DNA of 64,000 nucleotides from Dimorphilus gyrociliatus (Eukaryota; Annelida; Polychaeta; Dinophilidae), in NCBI GenBank assembly GCA_904063045.1, contig CAJFCJ010000022.1, positions 248,001 to 312,000 of the forward strand, read 5' to 3'. The translations under genes and the position numbers were made by a program. The notes beneath the pieces are model-generated. The model did not search any database, was not told the origin of the DNA, and worked only from the letters and a program-made list of their open reading frames with translations. Shown here in pieces: positions 12,152-24,951 of this stretch; the first letter of the stretch is position 1, and each line of letters starts with the position of its first letter.

Positions 12152-12271
12152 CATTGTTTACTTGGAAAAATTACATAGGTTTATAATCTCAATGTTTGCA
12201 GTTTTAGATAAGAGTAGACAACTTGCTACTGCTGTTCTGGATAGTTAAAGTTATTTATTGTCCTTCGATAC

Positions 12272-13864
12272 TCATTTCCGATCATTGCCTTCAACATCTT
12301 GCACTGATTTATTCGACGTTTCTTTTTTGCCCCTGAGCTTATCGTATTGAAGAGTCGTTGAAATCATATAATCGTCTACAATCTTCTTTATTTTCAATTT
12401 TTCGTACAAGTGTTCCAATCTGCGTCTATGAATATTCGGATAGAAACCCCTAAATATCCTTTCCGACAAAATAGGGCCCCAATTCTTTATTAATGATAAT
12501 AGAAAAATAATGGCTAATAAGACAACAATCTTCTTGCCGTTGAACGAAAGATGCCGTTGATTATCGTCGTAATAGGATAAACTGGGTATTTGAATATCAT
12601 CTAGGCACTTGACCTTGTATTTTGAATCGAATATAAAAATGTTTGGTTCGCTGAAAGGTTTACCTATACCTTGTCTATAGAGATTACTTAAATTTGCAGG
12701 CATTGCATCAAAATTTGTAAAAGTTATATTTCCTTTTCCGTAGGCCCTAATCGTAATCTTTCCATTCTTAAAAAGGCTCTTAGTTAGGGCATGTAGGCAA
12801 GTTTCTCCGAGAAAGCAGGCTATAACTAAAAAGCTTAACGTAATAGAAAAGAGAACATTAAGGAAAATTGTTGTTATATCACCAAATGAATTTACAAGGG
12901 ACCTAAAACCAATCTTGATTTTGTAGACTCCAATCTCATTAGCCTTTTTCCTAACAGAATAACCGCTTTCTGCTTCCATTTCCTCATCGTAATCCTTAAA
13001 ATCAGCGTACATATACCTATTATTATATCCAACATCCGTTTTGTATTTATATAGGCTAATAAAGTTTGTTATAAGTAGATGACCTAATAGAATGTACATT
13101 AATATTTGAATATAATCGTTTATAGTATCGACAAAGGTTGAAGAATCTTTAATCCTTTTGCTAGTTTGATTGAATATTTTAAAGACATCTAAACCTAAAA
13201 TATTAACTGTTGGTTTAGATGTAAATTGAATTTTAGGACAAGTTGAATTTTCCATATTGAAATATTTATCACAACTATCATATCCAAAGCATAAATTTGA
13301 ATTTGTAAAATCAGGTTTATTTCCGGCTATAACATCTCCTAATTCTTCTCTAGCCTTTTTATAGGCTTCATTAACTGTACCACCAATATCTAATACTGTA
13401 AATATACTATTACAAAAGTTCTTTTCAAAAGGCTTTGTTTTTTGAACGAATGAGTTTGCAATATTAAAAAGTTCGGCTTTCAAGTACGTTGTTAAATGGT
13501 TAATTTCACACTTAATAGTGTTGGAGAGAGTTTGCACATGTAGCGTTATTTTTCTTATTGGATTATTTAACAGCAATTCTAGAAGAATAATTGAGAGTAT
13601 TAACGTACCCTCACTTGTAATAAAGGCGGCGGCACTCATACAAATAAACGTTCTTACGATTTTGCAGAAGATTCCACATAGAATGAGAATAAAAGCAATT
13701 GTTAAGAAAATGGCTGTCTTTTCCAAAGAGATTTCAAACTTCTTTATATTATTAATGTTAAAAAAGCTCCAATCATTATTTAGTACTAAGAATAGTGTAC
13801 TAAAATAAACAATGAATAGAACCGAGTACAATATTGAGTGAGAAAACGACGTTATTCTTTCCAT
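12272..13864 (-). CDS. DC-STAMP domain-containing membrane protein (DCST-like)
   Basis: Multi-pass membrane protein of the DC-STAMP / DCST1-DCST2 / sneaky / SPE-42 family, members of which act in sperm-egg interaction or cell fusion (family knowledge). 530 residues, intronless. Start set at ATG 13862-13864 (MERITSF). Seen: hydrophobic segments near residues 9-28, 45-95, 245-270, 330-355 and 440-460; the N-terminal ITSEGTLILSIILLELLL segment with the family SE motif; a Cys-containing ectodomain (FGYDSCDKYF); and near the end the family signature FYPNIHRRRLEHLYEKLKIK. DCST1 carries a C-terminal C4C4 RING; here the chain stops about 35 residues after the signature with no cysteine cluster, so it is not a full DCST1. 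A germline role is inference. Lack of introns beside intron-rich neighbours could mean a retrocopy. Confidence 0.8.
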   Translation of the reverse strand: MERITSFSHSILYSVLFIVYFSTLFLVLNNDWSFFNINNIKKFEISLEKTAIFLTIAFILILCGIFCKIVRTFICMSAAAFITSEGTLILSIILLELLLNNPIRKITLHVQTLSNTIKCEINHLTTYLKAELFNIANSFVQKTKPFEKNFCNSIFTVLDIGGTVNEAYKKAREELGDVIAGNKPDFTNSNLCFGYDSCDKYFNMENSTCPKIQFTSKPTVNILGLDVFKIFNQTSKRIKDSSTFVDTINDYIQILMYILLGHLLITNFISLYKYKTDVGYNNRYMYADFKDYDEEMEAESGYSVRKKANEIGVYKIKIGFRSLVNSFGDITTIFLNVLFSITLSFLVIACFLGETCLHALTKSLFKNGKITIRAYGKGNITFTNFDAMPANLSNLYRQGIGKPFSEPNIFIFDSKYKVKCLDDIQIPSLSYYDDNQRHLSFNGKKIVVLLAIIFLLSLIKNWGPILSERIFRGFYPNIHRRRLEHLYEKLKIKKIVDDYMISTTLQYDKLRGKKETSNKSVQDVEGNDRK

Positions 13865-14035
13865 TTTCCCTATCAGCAAAAATCAAGAAATGACAAACTT
13901 TTTACAACTTTGCCTAGTCGAGATAATTGAATAATAACAAATAAATACGTTAAATATTATGATTGGCTATGGTTCATTTTTTTAGCACGAAATACATTAA
14001 TTTGTCAATTATTCTCCCTCATATATTTGTATCCC

Positions 14036-14345
14036 TTTCTTTCTCATTCACTCACTCTTTCGCTCACTCTCACACTCACCCACTCACTCACTCACTCACT
14101 TGCTTGCTCGGTCGTTCTATCTCTTCTCTTTTTCTTTCTTTCCAATACTCCCACTCTCGCATTCACCTCCTTTTCTCGTAGTCTCTCCATATCTCTCTCC
14201 CATTCTCACCCTCTTTCTCCCTCCTCCTCTCTTCTTTATATCTTATTCTCTTGTTATATCTCAAAGCCGTACTCATTCTTTCACTGATTTATTCGCTAAC
14301 TCACGTTATCCCTCTCTTTACACCGGCTCTTTCTCTCTGTCTCTC
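14036..14345. repeat. CACT / CT-rich simple repeat
   Basis: Pyrimidine-rich low-complexity tract on the plus strand, with an (ACTC)n core at about 14078-14100 and degenerate CTCTTT runs after it. Confidence 0.85.
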
Positions 14346-14569
14346 TTATTTCCATTCTCATCAATATTTATTTATATAAACTATATATACTGTATAAATA
14401 GATGTATGTATAGTGGTTTTATTGACGACCAAAGATATTTACTTTGATTTCTTTTACCAATAAAAGATTTGTTATTGTAGTATTTTTTGAAACTCATTTT
14501 TATACGAATTAGGGAAACTATCCCTAGAATTCCCTATGTTTATTTATAAGTTTTCGCTATTTGCAATAT

Positions 14570-14625
14570 ACGATATATATATATAAATTTATATATGAAT
14601 TTATATATATATATATATATGTATA
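14570..14625. repeat. TA-rich dinucleotide tract
   Basis: Interrupted (TA)n with TATAAATTTATATATGAATTT units, nearly self-complementary. Confidence 0.8.
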
Positions 14626-15302
14626 TATTGGTATTTATCTCCTTTACATGCAATAAATCAGCACCGGAATAGGGCTATTTAACCAAGTTAATATATATAT
14701 AAACTTTTAAATGGGCCATTCAAACTGATATCGTATGAGCTACCAGCTACGTAGAATATTCAAATTCCTTCTTATCGTCGAAAACCAGTTGGAAAATTAC
14801 CTTCTTCCCATTTGCGACATTCCCCGATATAGCCATTTGACATTTTCACCATCAAAGATATAAAGCAGTGATAAGTAAATGGATTTCTTTTTGTTCTTTC
14901 TTTTCACCAATTCCATAAACATTCTATTGTTTTTCCTTATTTTCTTTCTACGCCAACCCGTTCCAACTACCAGTCCTCATCCTTCCGATAGAATAATAAG
15001 GCCTATTAAAGGCTTGTTGAACAAAACTTAATAAGAGCCGTTAGCCGGACTTGTAAATTGCATTTCTCCTTAATTAAGCTGCTAGCCTAAAGTATTGAAA
15101 GCTAGAGGCTGTTGTTTCTTCGCGATAATAACGATATTAGTAAATAACAAAACAGAATGAGAAAATAGGAAGTTTATAAAATTTTTCTCTTTTTTTTTGT
15201 ACAATAAACTTTTCTTTAAAACTTTAATTTTGTTTCTTTTTACAACAAAAACTGTGCAGATACTTTAAGCATAATTTTTATACTATTAATCTTTAAAAAA
15301 CC

Positions 15303-18300
15303 CTACAGAGAAGCCATACTGTCTTTTTCACCGAAATCCGTTTCCGTTTCTGTCGTCAAGCCTCCTTTACCCTTCAATTTTACTCTCTCAGCATCTGTCG
15401 TATTACCAGCGTCGCTGCCTGCGAAAAAATTCAATTATAGCAAGCGATTGGTGGCGGAAATTAACGAATATACGACGAACCGGTTGCACTAAAATGATTA
15501 GGGAAATTGGTGGTTGTATTTGACGATTTCTTGTAAGTTGTAGAATTCATTGTTAATTTTCTAACATTCTTCTCCGGATGAAAAATGATTATGTAAATCT
15601 TAGGAGTAAAGAGGCAGAGAAGAGCCACATAAGCGCTCAAAGAAATTGAGACGCAAAGCGTTGTTGTCTGAATCTGTTGAACGAATGTAAACAAGTTTTT
15701 TTTATAAAATAAGTATATCGCATGAATCTAGAGCAACTAGCAGAAGTTTTTCAATCAAATTAGGTCATCTCCGGCTACAAAGAAATAATAGACTATATCT
15801 ATATAATAGTGACAAAGAACCATAGTTAGAAACATCTGGATAGAGATGCGGGTCGTCCATCAATTTTTAGTATGTTTATTCATTTAGGGTATATAGTATT
15901 TTTTTAATAAAAGAGTCGATATTAAAGGATGACGTTTGTACCTGAATAAATAAAATGCTTATAAAAACAAAAGCGGGCTGAAGAGAATAAGCATCAGTGA
16001 GGAATAGAAGATCAAAAAATTGTTAAAATTGCACAAATGGTCAAGTTGAAATATCCACGTTACAATTGATTAATTAATTAATAAAAGGAGAAAGATAATA
16101 AATAAAGAAGTTGTCTACGCGCCATCTATAGGTCTCTTACCTGAAAATTATTCAAGGTTCCAAAATAAATAGGAAGAAAGGCCAACCAAATAATACAGGT
16201 GGTATACATAGTAAATCCTATGAATTTACTCTCGTTAAAATTCTCGGGAATTTTTCGTGTCTTTATAGCATAGACTGTACAAATGAGAATGAGTAGCATA
16301 TTGTATGTAAGCGAGATGAGGAAAGAAGTCTCTTCGATCCGGCACTTGAGTATCACCTCATTCTTTCTTCCACCCGGATTATAATGCCTTATCCCTGGAG
16401 GACTGACGAACAGCCAAACTCCTGCACACGCTATCTGGATGCCGATAAGGATTAAAGTGATTATCAGCTGGGATTTTGGAGATATGAATGGAGGTCTTTT
16501 AGCTGATTTTGTGGCGCTATCGAAGATTCTCGATATTCTATTGGTTTTTACAAGGAGTGACGAGTACATGACTGCAAAAGCGAAGCCGACTCCAAACCTC
16601 CTTATTGTGCATATAACGGCTGTAGGCTTAGCCAAGAGGAAGAATGTCATGAGGAAGTTACAGATGAAACCGCCCAGGAGAACAAAACTGAGTTCCCTAC
16701 CCGATGCTTTAACAATCGGAGTATCAATGTGTAAGAAGAAGGTGACGGCTACAAGGGATGTTAAGGTAATACCTAGGCAAGAGATGGCAACTGGAACCAG
16801 GGAATATACAGACAGCCACCTCATATGTTGTACCCATGAACGAAAGAATACATTGTTTGCGGTAAGTCTTTGATGACAAAGTCCATACTTAAAATTGACC
16901 GCCCATTATGAATTAGTGCTCTATATGGCAACAGCATGCAGTGATTATTTGGAATATCACAATAGAAAATCGTTTATATAAATTATTCACTAGATCTTTC
17001 AATTGACCTTTCGCTTAGTGCGAGAAAATTCCTTCTATATTGCTATCGTTCTTGTCAGATTTAGGAATAAATTTTTCACGTCATTAGTCTCACTGTTCTC
17101 TCGCTAATCGATTGACACCTAATTATGAGGTGTGCGTACTTGTGATTGTACCATGAAACCTTAAAAATTTAGTCTACTTTTACAATAACGTATAGCCTGT
17201 CTAGTCTGTCTGTATGGCACTATGTTATTGAGTATATTTATATATTCTTATTCGTTCGTTCATGAGCTATTACCGGAAGATCGTAGCATGAACTCTTTTC
17301 TTCATTAGGCCATCTACCTTCACCGCAATCTTCGCACGTTACTTCGTCCACAGTATATTCGAAATCTTTGCAAGGTGTGCAAATCCAACAGCAAGAACGA
17401 TCTCTCATTCTTTTAATTTCTCCTACCTTGCAAGGTGGGGAACATATACTTACGGGAACTTCAACGCGTCCGTCTAGCCATCGTATGTCGTCTTTTCTAA
17501 TAGTAAGTCCGTTCGTCCATTCTCCAACAGCTACGTATTCGTACTTATCGGTTTCTGTGTTTCGACGGTAATTCATAACGTTGTATCGTCCAAGACCATC
17601 GCCAGAGGCATCGAATTCGATTACGTCTCCAAAACGATCTGTAAGGAATTCGATTTTTTAGAGCTTTAACAGACTATTTCTGATAGGTTTTTCTGCTTGA
17701 CGGGTCAGGTGACGCTCTCTTCAGGGACGCCCACGTCTGTCAATATTTCTATTAGCATTTTTTTTATCAGTTGATACTCTCGCATTATCGAAAGAAAGTG
17801 AAAAAAGGGGAAAGATAGAAGTGGAAAAAAAATATTTTCTTTTGTAGTAAATCGAGTATTTTGCACAGTTTATTAAAGGTTGAAAATTTTCCTTTTTTCC
17901 TACAAAAACTAAAGGAAAACAAAAAGAAGTCTATAATGATAAAGCTAATAATATATCTTTTTTTCATGTTGTTGATAACCTTTCAAAGACCAAAAAAGCT
18001 ATTCGATATGTAAAGCGTATCTAAGTGGATATTTAAAAGGAATAAATCAAAAAGAGATACTTTTCCGGTGACAACTCAAAGGCAAAAATCATCTTTAATG
18101 CATACAATTTATTTAATAAATAAATGAAAAGTGTAGTCTAATTTTATTCATTTTCACGCTACTTAGATCACGATACAGGTGAGTGGACTACCGTGAAATT
18201 CATCAATGGCAGTATTTTAGATTCTATTCCTTGTTTTCTTTTCTTCTCATTTTCTTTTCTCTAACCTTACTTTTTCTTTGTTTCTTTCTTTATTTCTTTA

Positions 18301-21300
18301 TTCTCTATTTGCTCTTTCTATCAACTATTTATACTAGTCTGAACTGAGGGTATCGAATGAAAAATGGGGAAATTAAGGTATTTAAAAAGTTAGTAAAAGA
18401 GAAAAAAAGCAAAGATTGTATGTAATTTGCTGTTTTTAGAGAGACCCTTAGAAAAATAGATTACGTATCTGTACAATATATATTCTTAGACGTATATGGA
18501 TATTTGGATATACAGCAGTGTAGTTTTTCTTTTAGTCTCTTATTTTCCATATATATATTAGTATATAGATATATACTCGATTTAATTCTATTTTGTCAAC
18601 TCATCAACTATGGCTAGGGTCGAGAGTTACAGTTACGAAATGAAAGGTGGCGACAGTCTTCTATGGAAGCCAAATAATTTACTTGTAAAGTCGCCATATG
18701 AAAGGAAAGAAAGGTGCATCTTACTGTCTTTACTCCCTATTTATAAATAATTAGTTATTGTTCTACAAAACGTTAAGTATACATATATACGTCTATATAC
18801 TATATATAGACGTTAGCGTTGAGGGAAGAGGGCTACAAAGAAAACAAAAAGCAAAAGAAGAGAGAGCGAGAGAGAGAGAGAGAGAGAGAGAGTTGTAAAC
18901 TGAGAATAGAGAAAATAAAGAGTATAAAATTTTGAATATATCTCTAGGGGAGAGGAGAGAGAGAAGGAAGATTTGAGGTTTTAAGATTATCGCTAAATAT
19001 TTTGGTTGTCTAATCTAATAATATTTTCTTTTACTTTCGCTGCATTAATACGAAGATTTCGGTGGATAAAAGTATTATTTTTACAGACGACAAAGTATTT
19101 TGTATAACAATTTACAGTAATATACAAACTTTAGCCCCTTTTCTTTTCAGTTAAAAAGTTCGAATGTAAATATTGAAGCTATTAAACGAAAACACACTAA
19201 ATGGCTGATGCTGAGAAAAGAGCATTTGTGATAAATTGTTTGTAGAATGGAAAACCGTTTTTTGATTAAAAGATATCCATATATGTATAATTTTTTTCCA
19301 ATTTTCTAAACACTAAAAAGTATAGCTTTTTCACTCTTTTGTGTTTCGTTTTTCTATACAACTGCCGAGAATTTTTATGGAATTTACAAAGAAAATAAAA
19401 AGATAAAGAAACGAAGCAGATTACAAGCATAGAATATACGTTAATTCAATAATTAAGGAATGTTTGTTAAAAGGGAATGAATAAACAAAATGTTTATTAA
19501 ATTCAAGATGTTTATTGAATTGATTAGGATTTGAAAAAAGTGCTATTAGATTTTTTTTAGAGCTATTAAATACCACTTGACTATCTTACTTTTGCTAAAG
19601 TTGTTTCTTCAATTTGAACAAGAATTTAGCATTCGAAATTGCCTACCCACGTGACATGGTTTAGAAACACCCGCGGGTTACAATCTAAATTTCGAATTTC
19701 CTGCAATCTAACGGAATTCTCCTACTTTAATTCTCACGTGAGCTTTCTCCTATTAAGAGCTCGAAATAAAACACATTTTCGTAAACGCTCAGCTGTTAAT
19801 CTTCCGATCTAAATGTGAAAAGAAGGGAATTTATGTGAAATGAATACTGGTTTCTTAAGTCAATTTCCAGTTCAAATTTTAAATATAAGAATTTGCACTT
19901 GTTAATGATTATTTCCTTCTGCTACTCTCTATTATTTTTCTCCTATTAAGAAATTACTAGCTTTATCCGACCATGAAACAAGTATGCAATTTAAAATAGC
20001 TTTGGCACACTGCTGTATGATTAGAGACTTATGGAGTGATGTTAGTGCAATGGATGCCTGAATTTACCTGTTTAAATTAGCTTAGTGATAAATAATATAC
20101 CTTGTTTTGTATTAATAAAGAGAAAATTTCATGCATCTTTAATTAACTCTAAATTATGATAAAAATCAATAATAATAATAAAAAAACATAGGATTTTTTC
20201 TATGTTTCTTTTTATATATTTCAATAATAACGAAACTAAACTCTATTGACGCCTGTTCTGTCAGTCTGTCTGTCTGTCTGTCTATCTTTCTTTCTTTCCG
20301 TCTGTCTATCAGTCTCCCTTTCTCCCTTCCTCTCCCTCTCTCTCTCTTCGCTATTTTTTCTATCCCCACCCTCTCTTTCTTTTTATATTGAAACAACTTT
20401 GAATCATTACTGAAATGAGAAATTTTCATTCGCAGTTATTCCTGTCCTCTTTGGTCTATTAACAGCGCGGTGAATTGACTTATTAACGATGCATCCAATT
20501 TATCTCGTTAGAGAGTAGTTGGCAAAGAAAAATTACTTAATTCCTCAAACTCTTAAAGTGGAAAAATACTCAATAAATTTTCTTTAATAGAGTTTGATGA
20601 CTAAATTAGGCAATATGATAAATAGTTACTTGATATAACTTGACAAAATGTATTTATTTAACCCATAACCCTCTCTACAAAGAGTTGATAAGAAGATACT
20701 ATACAGTTCGGGTGTTGGCTGTTCTGCTATGTTTACAGCAAAGTGGAAGCCTCAGGCCAGTTCATTTGCATCGATGATGGACCATTGTAACATTTTTTTT
20801 TCAGCCTTTCGCTGAATGTTAGAATTAATACATGAGTATTTTGATTAAATTATAAATGTAACATAAAAAAGAAATCTTTTAGGGTAAATAAGCAAACTTA
20901 TATGATTTATAAAAAATTAGACAGCATACTGTATAGTGTATTACAGTATAACTTATTAATTCACTTAGTATACGTATATATCTGCTTTAGTTTGTCAACG
21001 TTTACCTTTTCTTTTAGTTTCTTAAGTTAAAGAGACAGAGAGAGAGAGAGAGAGAGTGATTAAGGTAGAAAGGTAAGAGAGAGACAGAAAAATCAGAGTT
21101 GAAAAAATTTTTCCTTTCTTTTCTTTTTGAAAAGAAACTTAAAAGAAGAAATATAAATAGAAAGAGGATAATAATAAAAAGAAAATAAACATATGTATCA
21201 TTTTTTCTTCTTAAAAAAGAGAATTATATATCAAAATATAGTTATAAAAGTAGGTATCGACCATATATATATATATATATTTATATTGGTAAACAAATAT

Positions 21301-24300
21301 ATACACAGTTGCAGCGAATTTTCTATCTGATCCGCCATAGTTTTTAAGCTGTCTATTCCTTAGAATATCTATTCTTCCCATCCTCTCTCTTGCCTATCCT
21401 CGCTCCTTCTTTCCCCTTTCTTATTATTTCTTATTTACCTTAAAGAAAATGGTTCTGCCTTTCTTGCCTTTAATTTGTTAAATTATCTAATTAGTTTTTA
21501 TCATTTTTCTCTTTTTTCCCTTCAAAAAGTTAACGTAAGAGAGAAGATAGGAAAATGTTTAAATGATAAATAAACATGCACATAATATACATATATGCAT
21601 TGATTTAACCACATATATATATATAAATGTGAAGAATACCGCAAAGCTCCAGTATCCCATTCCCGAGCGCTATGATTTAGATACATCTTCGTAGCGTTAA
21701 GAAATGGAACACCCGAACTGCGATTATTCCATATCGCCTATAAAATTCTATATTAAAAAAATATTTCCCTTATTTTTTATTCTCTAAGGTTTTCATAATA
21801 ACTTTTCTCCTTGTTCTTTTCACTGTTTCTCTTATAATTGTTACAACCTACCGCTCGTCTTTTCTCTCCCCTTCTCTTCTCTTTCCTTTTCTGTTTTTTT
21901 TTCTCATAATCCTTTCTTCATATACTTCAAGTTTTGTTATTTTCAAACTACTGGACTATATTCATTCGTGTTTTATTTTATTTTTAATAAATTCTTATAA
22001 AATATTAGATAATTTAATAAAAGACTTACAAAGCTTAATATAAGGCGGTGAATTATTTATCCTTACCTCAGGCAAAATTAATATCGAGACAAAAATTACA
22101 GCCATTTAGCGCTACCCTTTTTTTCTTTCTTTTTTTTAATGAAAAAAAAAGACGCCAAAGAGTCTTTTGGCGTCTTTCTCGCTCTCTCTCTCTCTTCTTT
22201 TTTTTCAGTGTTAAAGCTTGGTAGATTTTTATTTTTATTTATTTTTATAGTTGAATGTTTAGATATTATTTTACTCATTAATTTCATTTTGCTCAATTAG
22301 ATAAATACAGTTAAAATAATTGTGAATGTAAAATTTAAAGCTTATTTAACTGTTCGTTTAATTATTTATAAATCCAGATTATTGATGGATAATAAAAAAA
22401 ATAAGTATGTAGAAACAGTATTCAAGAGTTTGTTATCCTCTATCATTTTTCAACTACCCATCCTCCTATCCCCCTATCCCCCTATCATCCATCCATTCGT
22501 CTATGCATCTATTCATTCCACACCAAGCTATACGTATTCAAATGCGGTACAATTTGTATTTTGATAAATAGTGAATACTGGACAGAAGGAGGAGGGAGGA
22601 GGCGAGAGAGAGTGATGAGCGAGAAAAGGGGAGAAGAGTAGTAAGGAAAGTAATGCTCGCGAGATATTTTACTCCATTATTTTACTCCATTAAAAAAGCG
22701 TAAAATATATTACTGTAAATTGTCCTATTCAAAAGTAAATGACACAGGTAAAGGCCATGTGACTAAACAAAAATGAATTTTTTACGGGAAAAATGCCAAT
22801 CATTGTCTTGTTTGCTCTTAGCCTTCTTACATATTTAAGTCAGGCTAAGACGCATATCATCTCTATTGACAAATCTTTAACTAAACTGATGGATATAGTT
22901 TTGCTATTTATCTGCATATTCCGATTCATAAAAAGTAAATAATATTGTTTAGAATGTGTTGAAAGACTCAATGGAGGTACAAAATCAATTTTTAGCCTAT
23001 TCGGTTACAAACTATTGATAGACAAAGAGTGGATGATTAATTTTTTGATTTTGATTTTTCCTTTTACGCTTGTTTGAATAGCTTGCCAATGATATATAGA
23101 AATAAAATATAGTTATAGTTAAACTATAGTATGACAGTAAATCTGAATGACTTTGTATAATATAAGCAGTTGACAAAATTTATACAAAAGATTCATCTTC
23201 CCTCAATGTTCCTTGTTTTCTTATATATATATATAAATGTGTATAAGCTGATTATCTTAATTAGTTAACTTGGATAAAGTCTGTCAGTATTTTGAGGCAG
23301 AAAGACAGATGGATAGAGAAATAAAGAGAATGAAGGAAAGAGAGAAAGAAGGAAGAGTAAATTTTAACAGATGAAAAAAAAAATAATATAAAAACAAGGA
23401 GGAAAAAAGAAGAAGAAGAAAAAAAAGTTGGAGATATAAACGATATATTGAACATGTCAAGAATAGAGCAATTATTCATACAATTCCTTTGTTAAGGTAA
23501 TACATCAATTCTGTATATCTTTGTTGTTTTTTTACGATAAATTAATCGCCGACTTTATGAGAGAATGAAAATGTAAATTAATATTTCTCTCCTCTTCCAA
23601 TCGAAATGGATACAATAGGTAGAATGGATAAGAATATAAACTAAATGCATAAAAAGAAAACGTTACTCACCTTCAAAGGAAACGTTCAGTAGATAATGTT
23701 TATAAAATGTCTTTCCATCTCTTAAAAATTCACTCATACACGTCTTCCTATCGTCGTTCAACCAACATTGCTCTTCTAGAACTTTATTTAAGGCTTGAGC
23801 AACAGCATACACTGTATCGTACACAAACTGTAATTTACTTTCCTGTTTGAAGTCTGGAAATGTCTCGTTTCCAGTACAGAGAGAACCATTTTCTTTTGGT
23901 TTGAATTTACATTTGTGAGCTGATTCCCAGAATTCGTTAAACCAAGGATTTCTGGTGTTATTCGAGGGTCGTCTCCTCCTAAAATACGTGTCAAAATCTG
24001 GAATTTTCTTCGATTTCAACTCTATGGTTATAGCTCCTCTAGAAACGTTAGTTGTGTCTTTAACGGGTAGAGGATTGTTTCCCCAACCGTCCGATGCGAT
24101 CCAAACGAAAGAATCGATCATGTTGAGACGTTGGGCAGCTGATAGAAGTTGAGTAGCATCTTCAACTCTAAGAAAGAGGGCGACAACTCTAGCTTCATTA
24201 TTTTTAAGTTCTTTAACAATCTTTTCAAAATTTTGCTTATTGGACGACTGAGGAACCTTTGCTTCTATAGCCGTACAAACATTCCTGGCGGTTAATTCGT

Positions 24301-24918
24301 CTTTAAAAGCCTCTATTCCTTTTTCACCATAGTCTCCCTCGGAAGCTACTGTACTGACGTACGTCCAATTGAAAAAGTCGACAATGTCAGCCATCGCTCT
24401 TGCCTGAAAGTTATCAGGCGGAACTGTTCTCGCAAAATAGTCAAATCTAGTTTTATCACTTAAAACTGCTGATGTTGACGCATAGGAAACTAGAGGTATT
24501 TTAAAAAGCCTTAATAGATTAGCCACCTGGATCGTGGACGAAAGTAATAATATAGTCCAGCCTAAACAACTGAATGGAATGGGGCGTATAGGCCACATTA
24601 CTTAATAAAAGAACAAAGTACATACAATTTCTATCACATTGGTTAGTCCCAATTAAGTTCCATATATATTTGCTTAAAGGAAAAGCTTCCTTACTAAGTC
24701 ACCTCTTTATTTATTGGATATGAAATTTATATCCGGTGAACCAATTATTCTTCTCTACGTTAAAAACGCTGCCAATTTTCACTATTAACTACATTTATAG
24801 TTGTAAATACAAATTATTGTTAAGAAATACGTAGAATGCAATTTATATCTTTTGTATATTTCTCATTTCTTATATTTAATCTTACTCGCTGACTCTCTTT
24901 CTCTCTGTCTCTCTGTCT

Positions 24919-24951
<33 letters not shown>

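Larger units (their letters stand above)
10744..12271. other. Convergent spacer, probable 3' UTRs
   Basis: About 1.5 kb between two convergent genes. It probably holds the 3' UTR of the RING/B-box gene (AATAAA at 11162-11167) and of the DC-STAMP gene (AATAAA on the minus strand at 12146-12151). A 117-codon open frame at 10753-11106 starts 9 nt after the preceding stop and is treated separately. Confidence 0.55.
13865..15302. other. Intergenic region with pyrimidine-rich repeats
   Basis: About 1.4 kb between the DC-STAMP gene start and the 3' end of the glutamate receptor gene, both on the minus strand. Holds a 14.03-14.35 kb tract of CACT and CTC simple repeats, a TA tract at about 14570-14625, and nothing coding. 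Open frames in the CT tract are compositional. Confidence 0.6.
17639..23670 (-). other. Large (6 kb) intron of the glutamate receptor gene
   Basis: Lies between the flytrap exon and the cysteine-rich-domain exon, far longer than most introns in the window. Holds simple repeats (GA, TCTG, TA), a perfect 12-bp hairpin at 22148-22177 and a 13-bp direct tandem duplication (ATTTTACTCCATT) at 22666-22691. I see no nested gene on either strand. Confidence 0.7.

Noticed and set aside
14027-14447. Several overlapping Ser/Leu-rich frames
   Set aside because: All arise from the CACT/CT simple repeat, open in every frame on that strand.
22666-22691. 13-bp direct tandem duplication ATTTTACTCCATT
   Set aside because: A single slippage-like duplication in an intron, with no further copies seen; not worth a separate finding.
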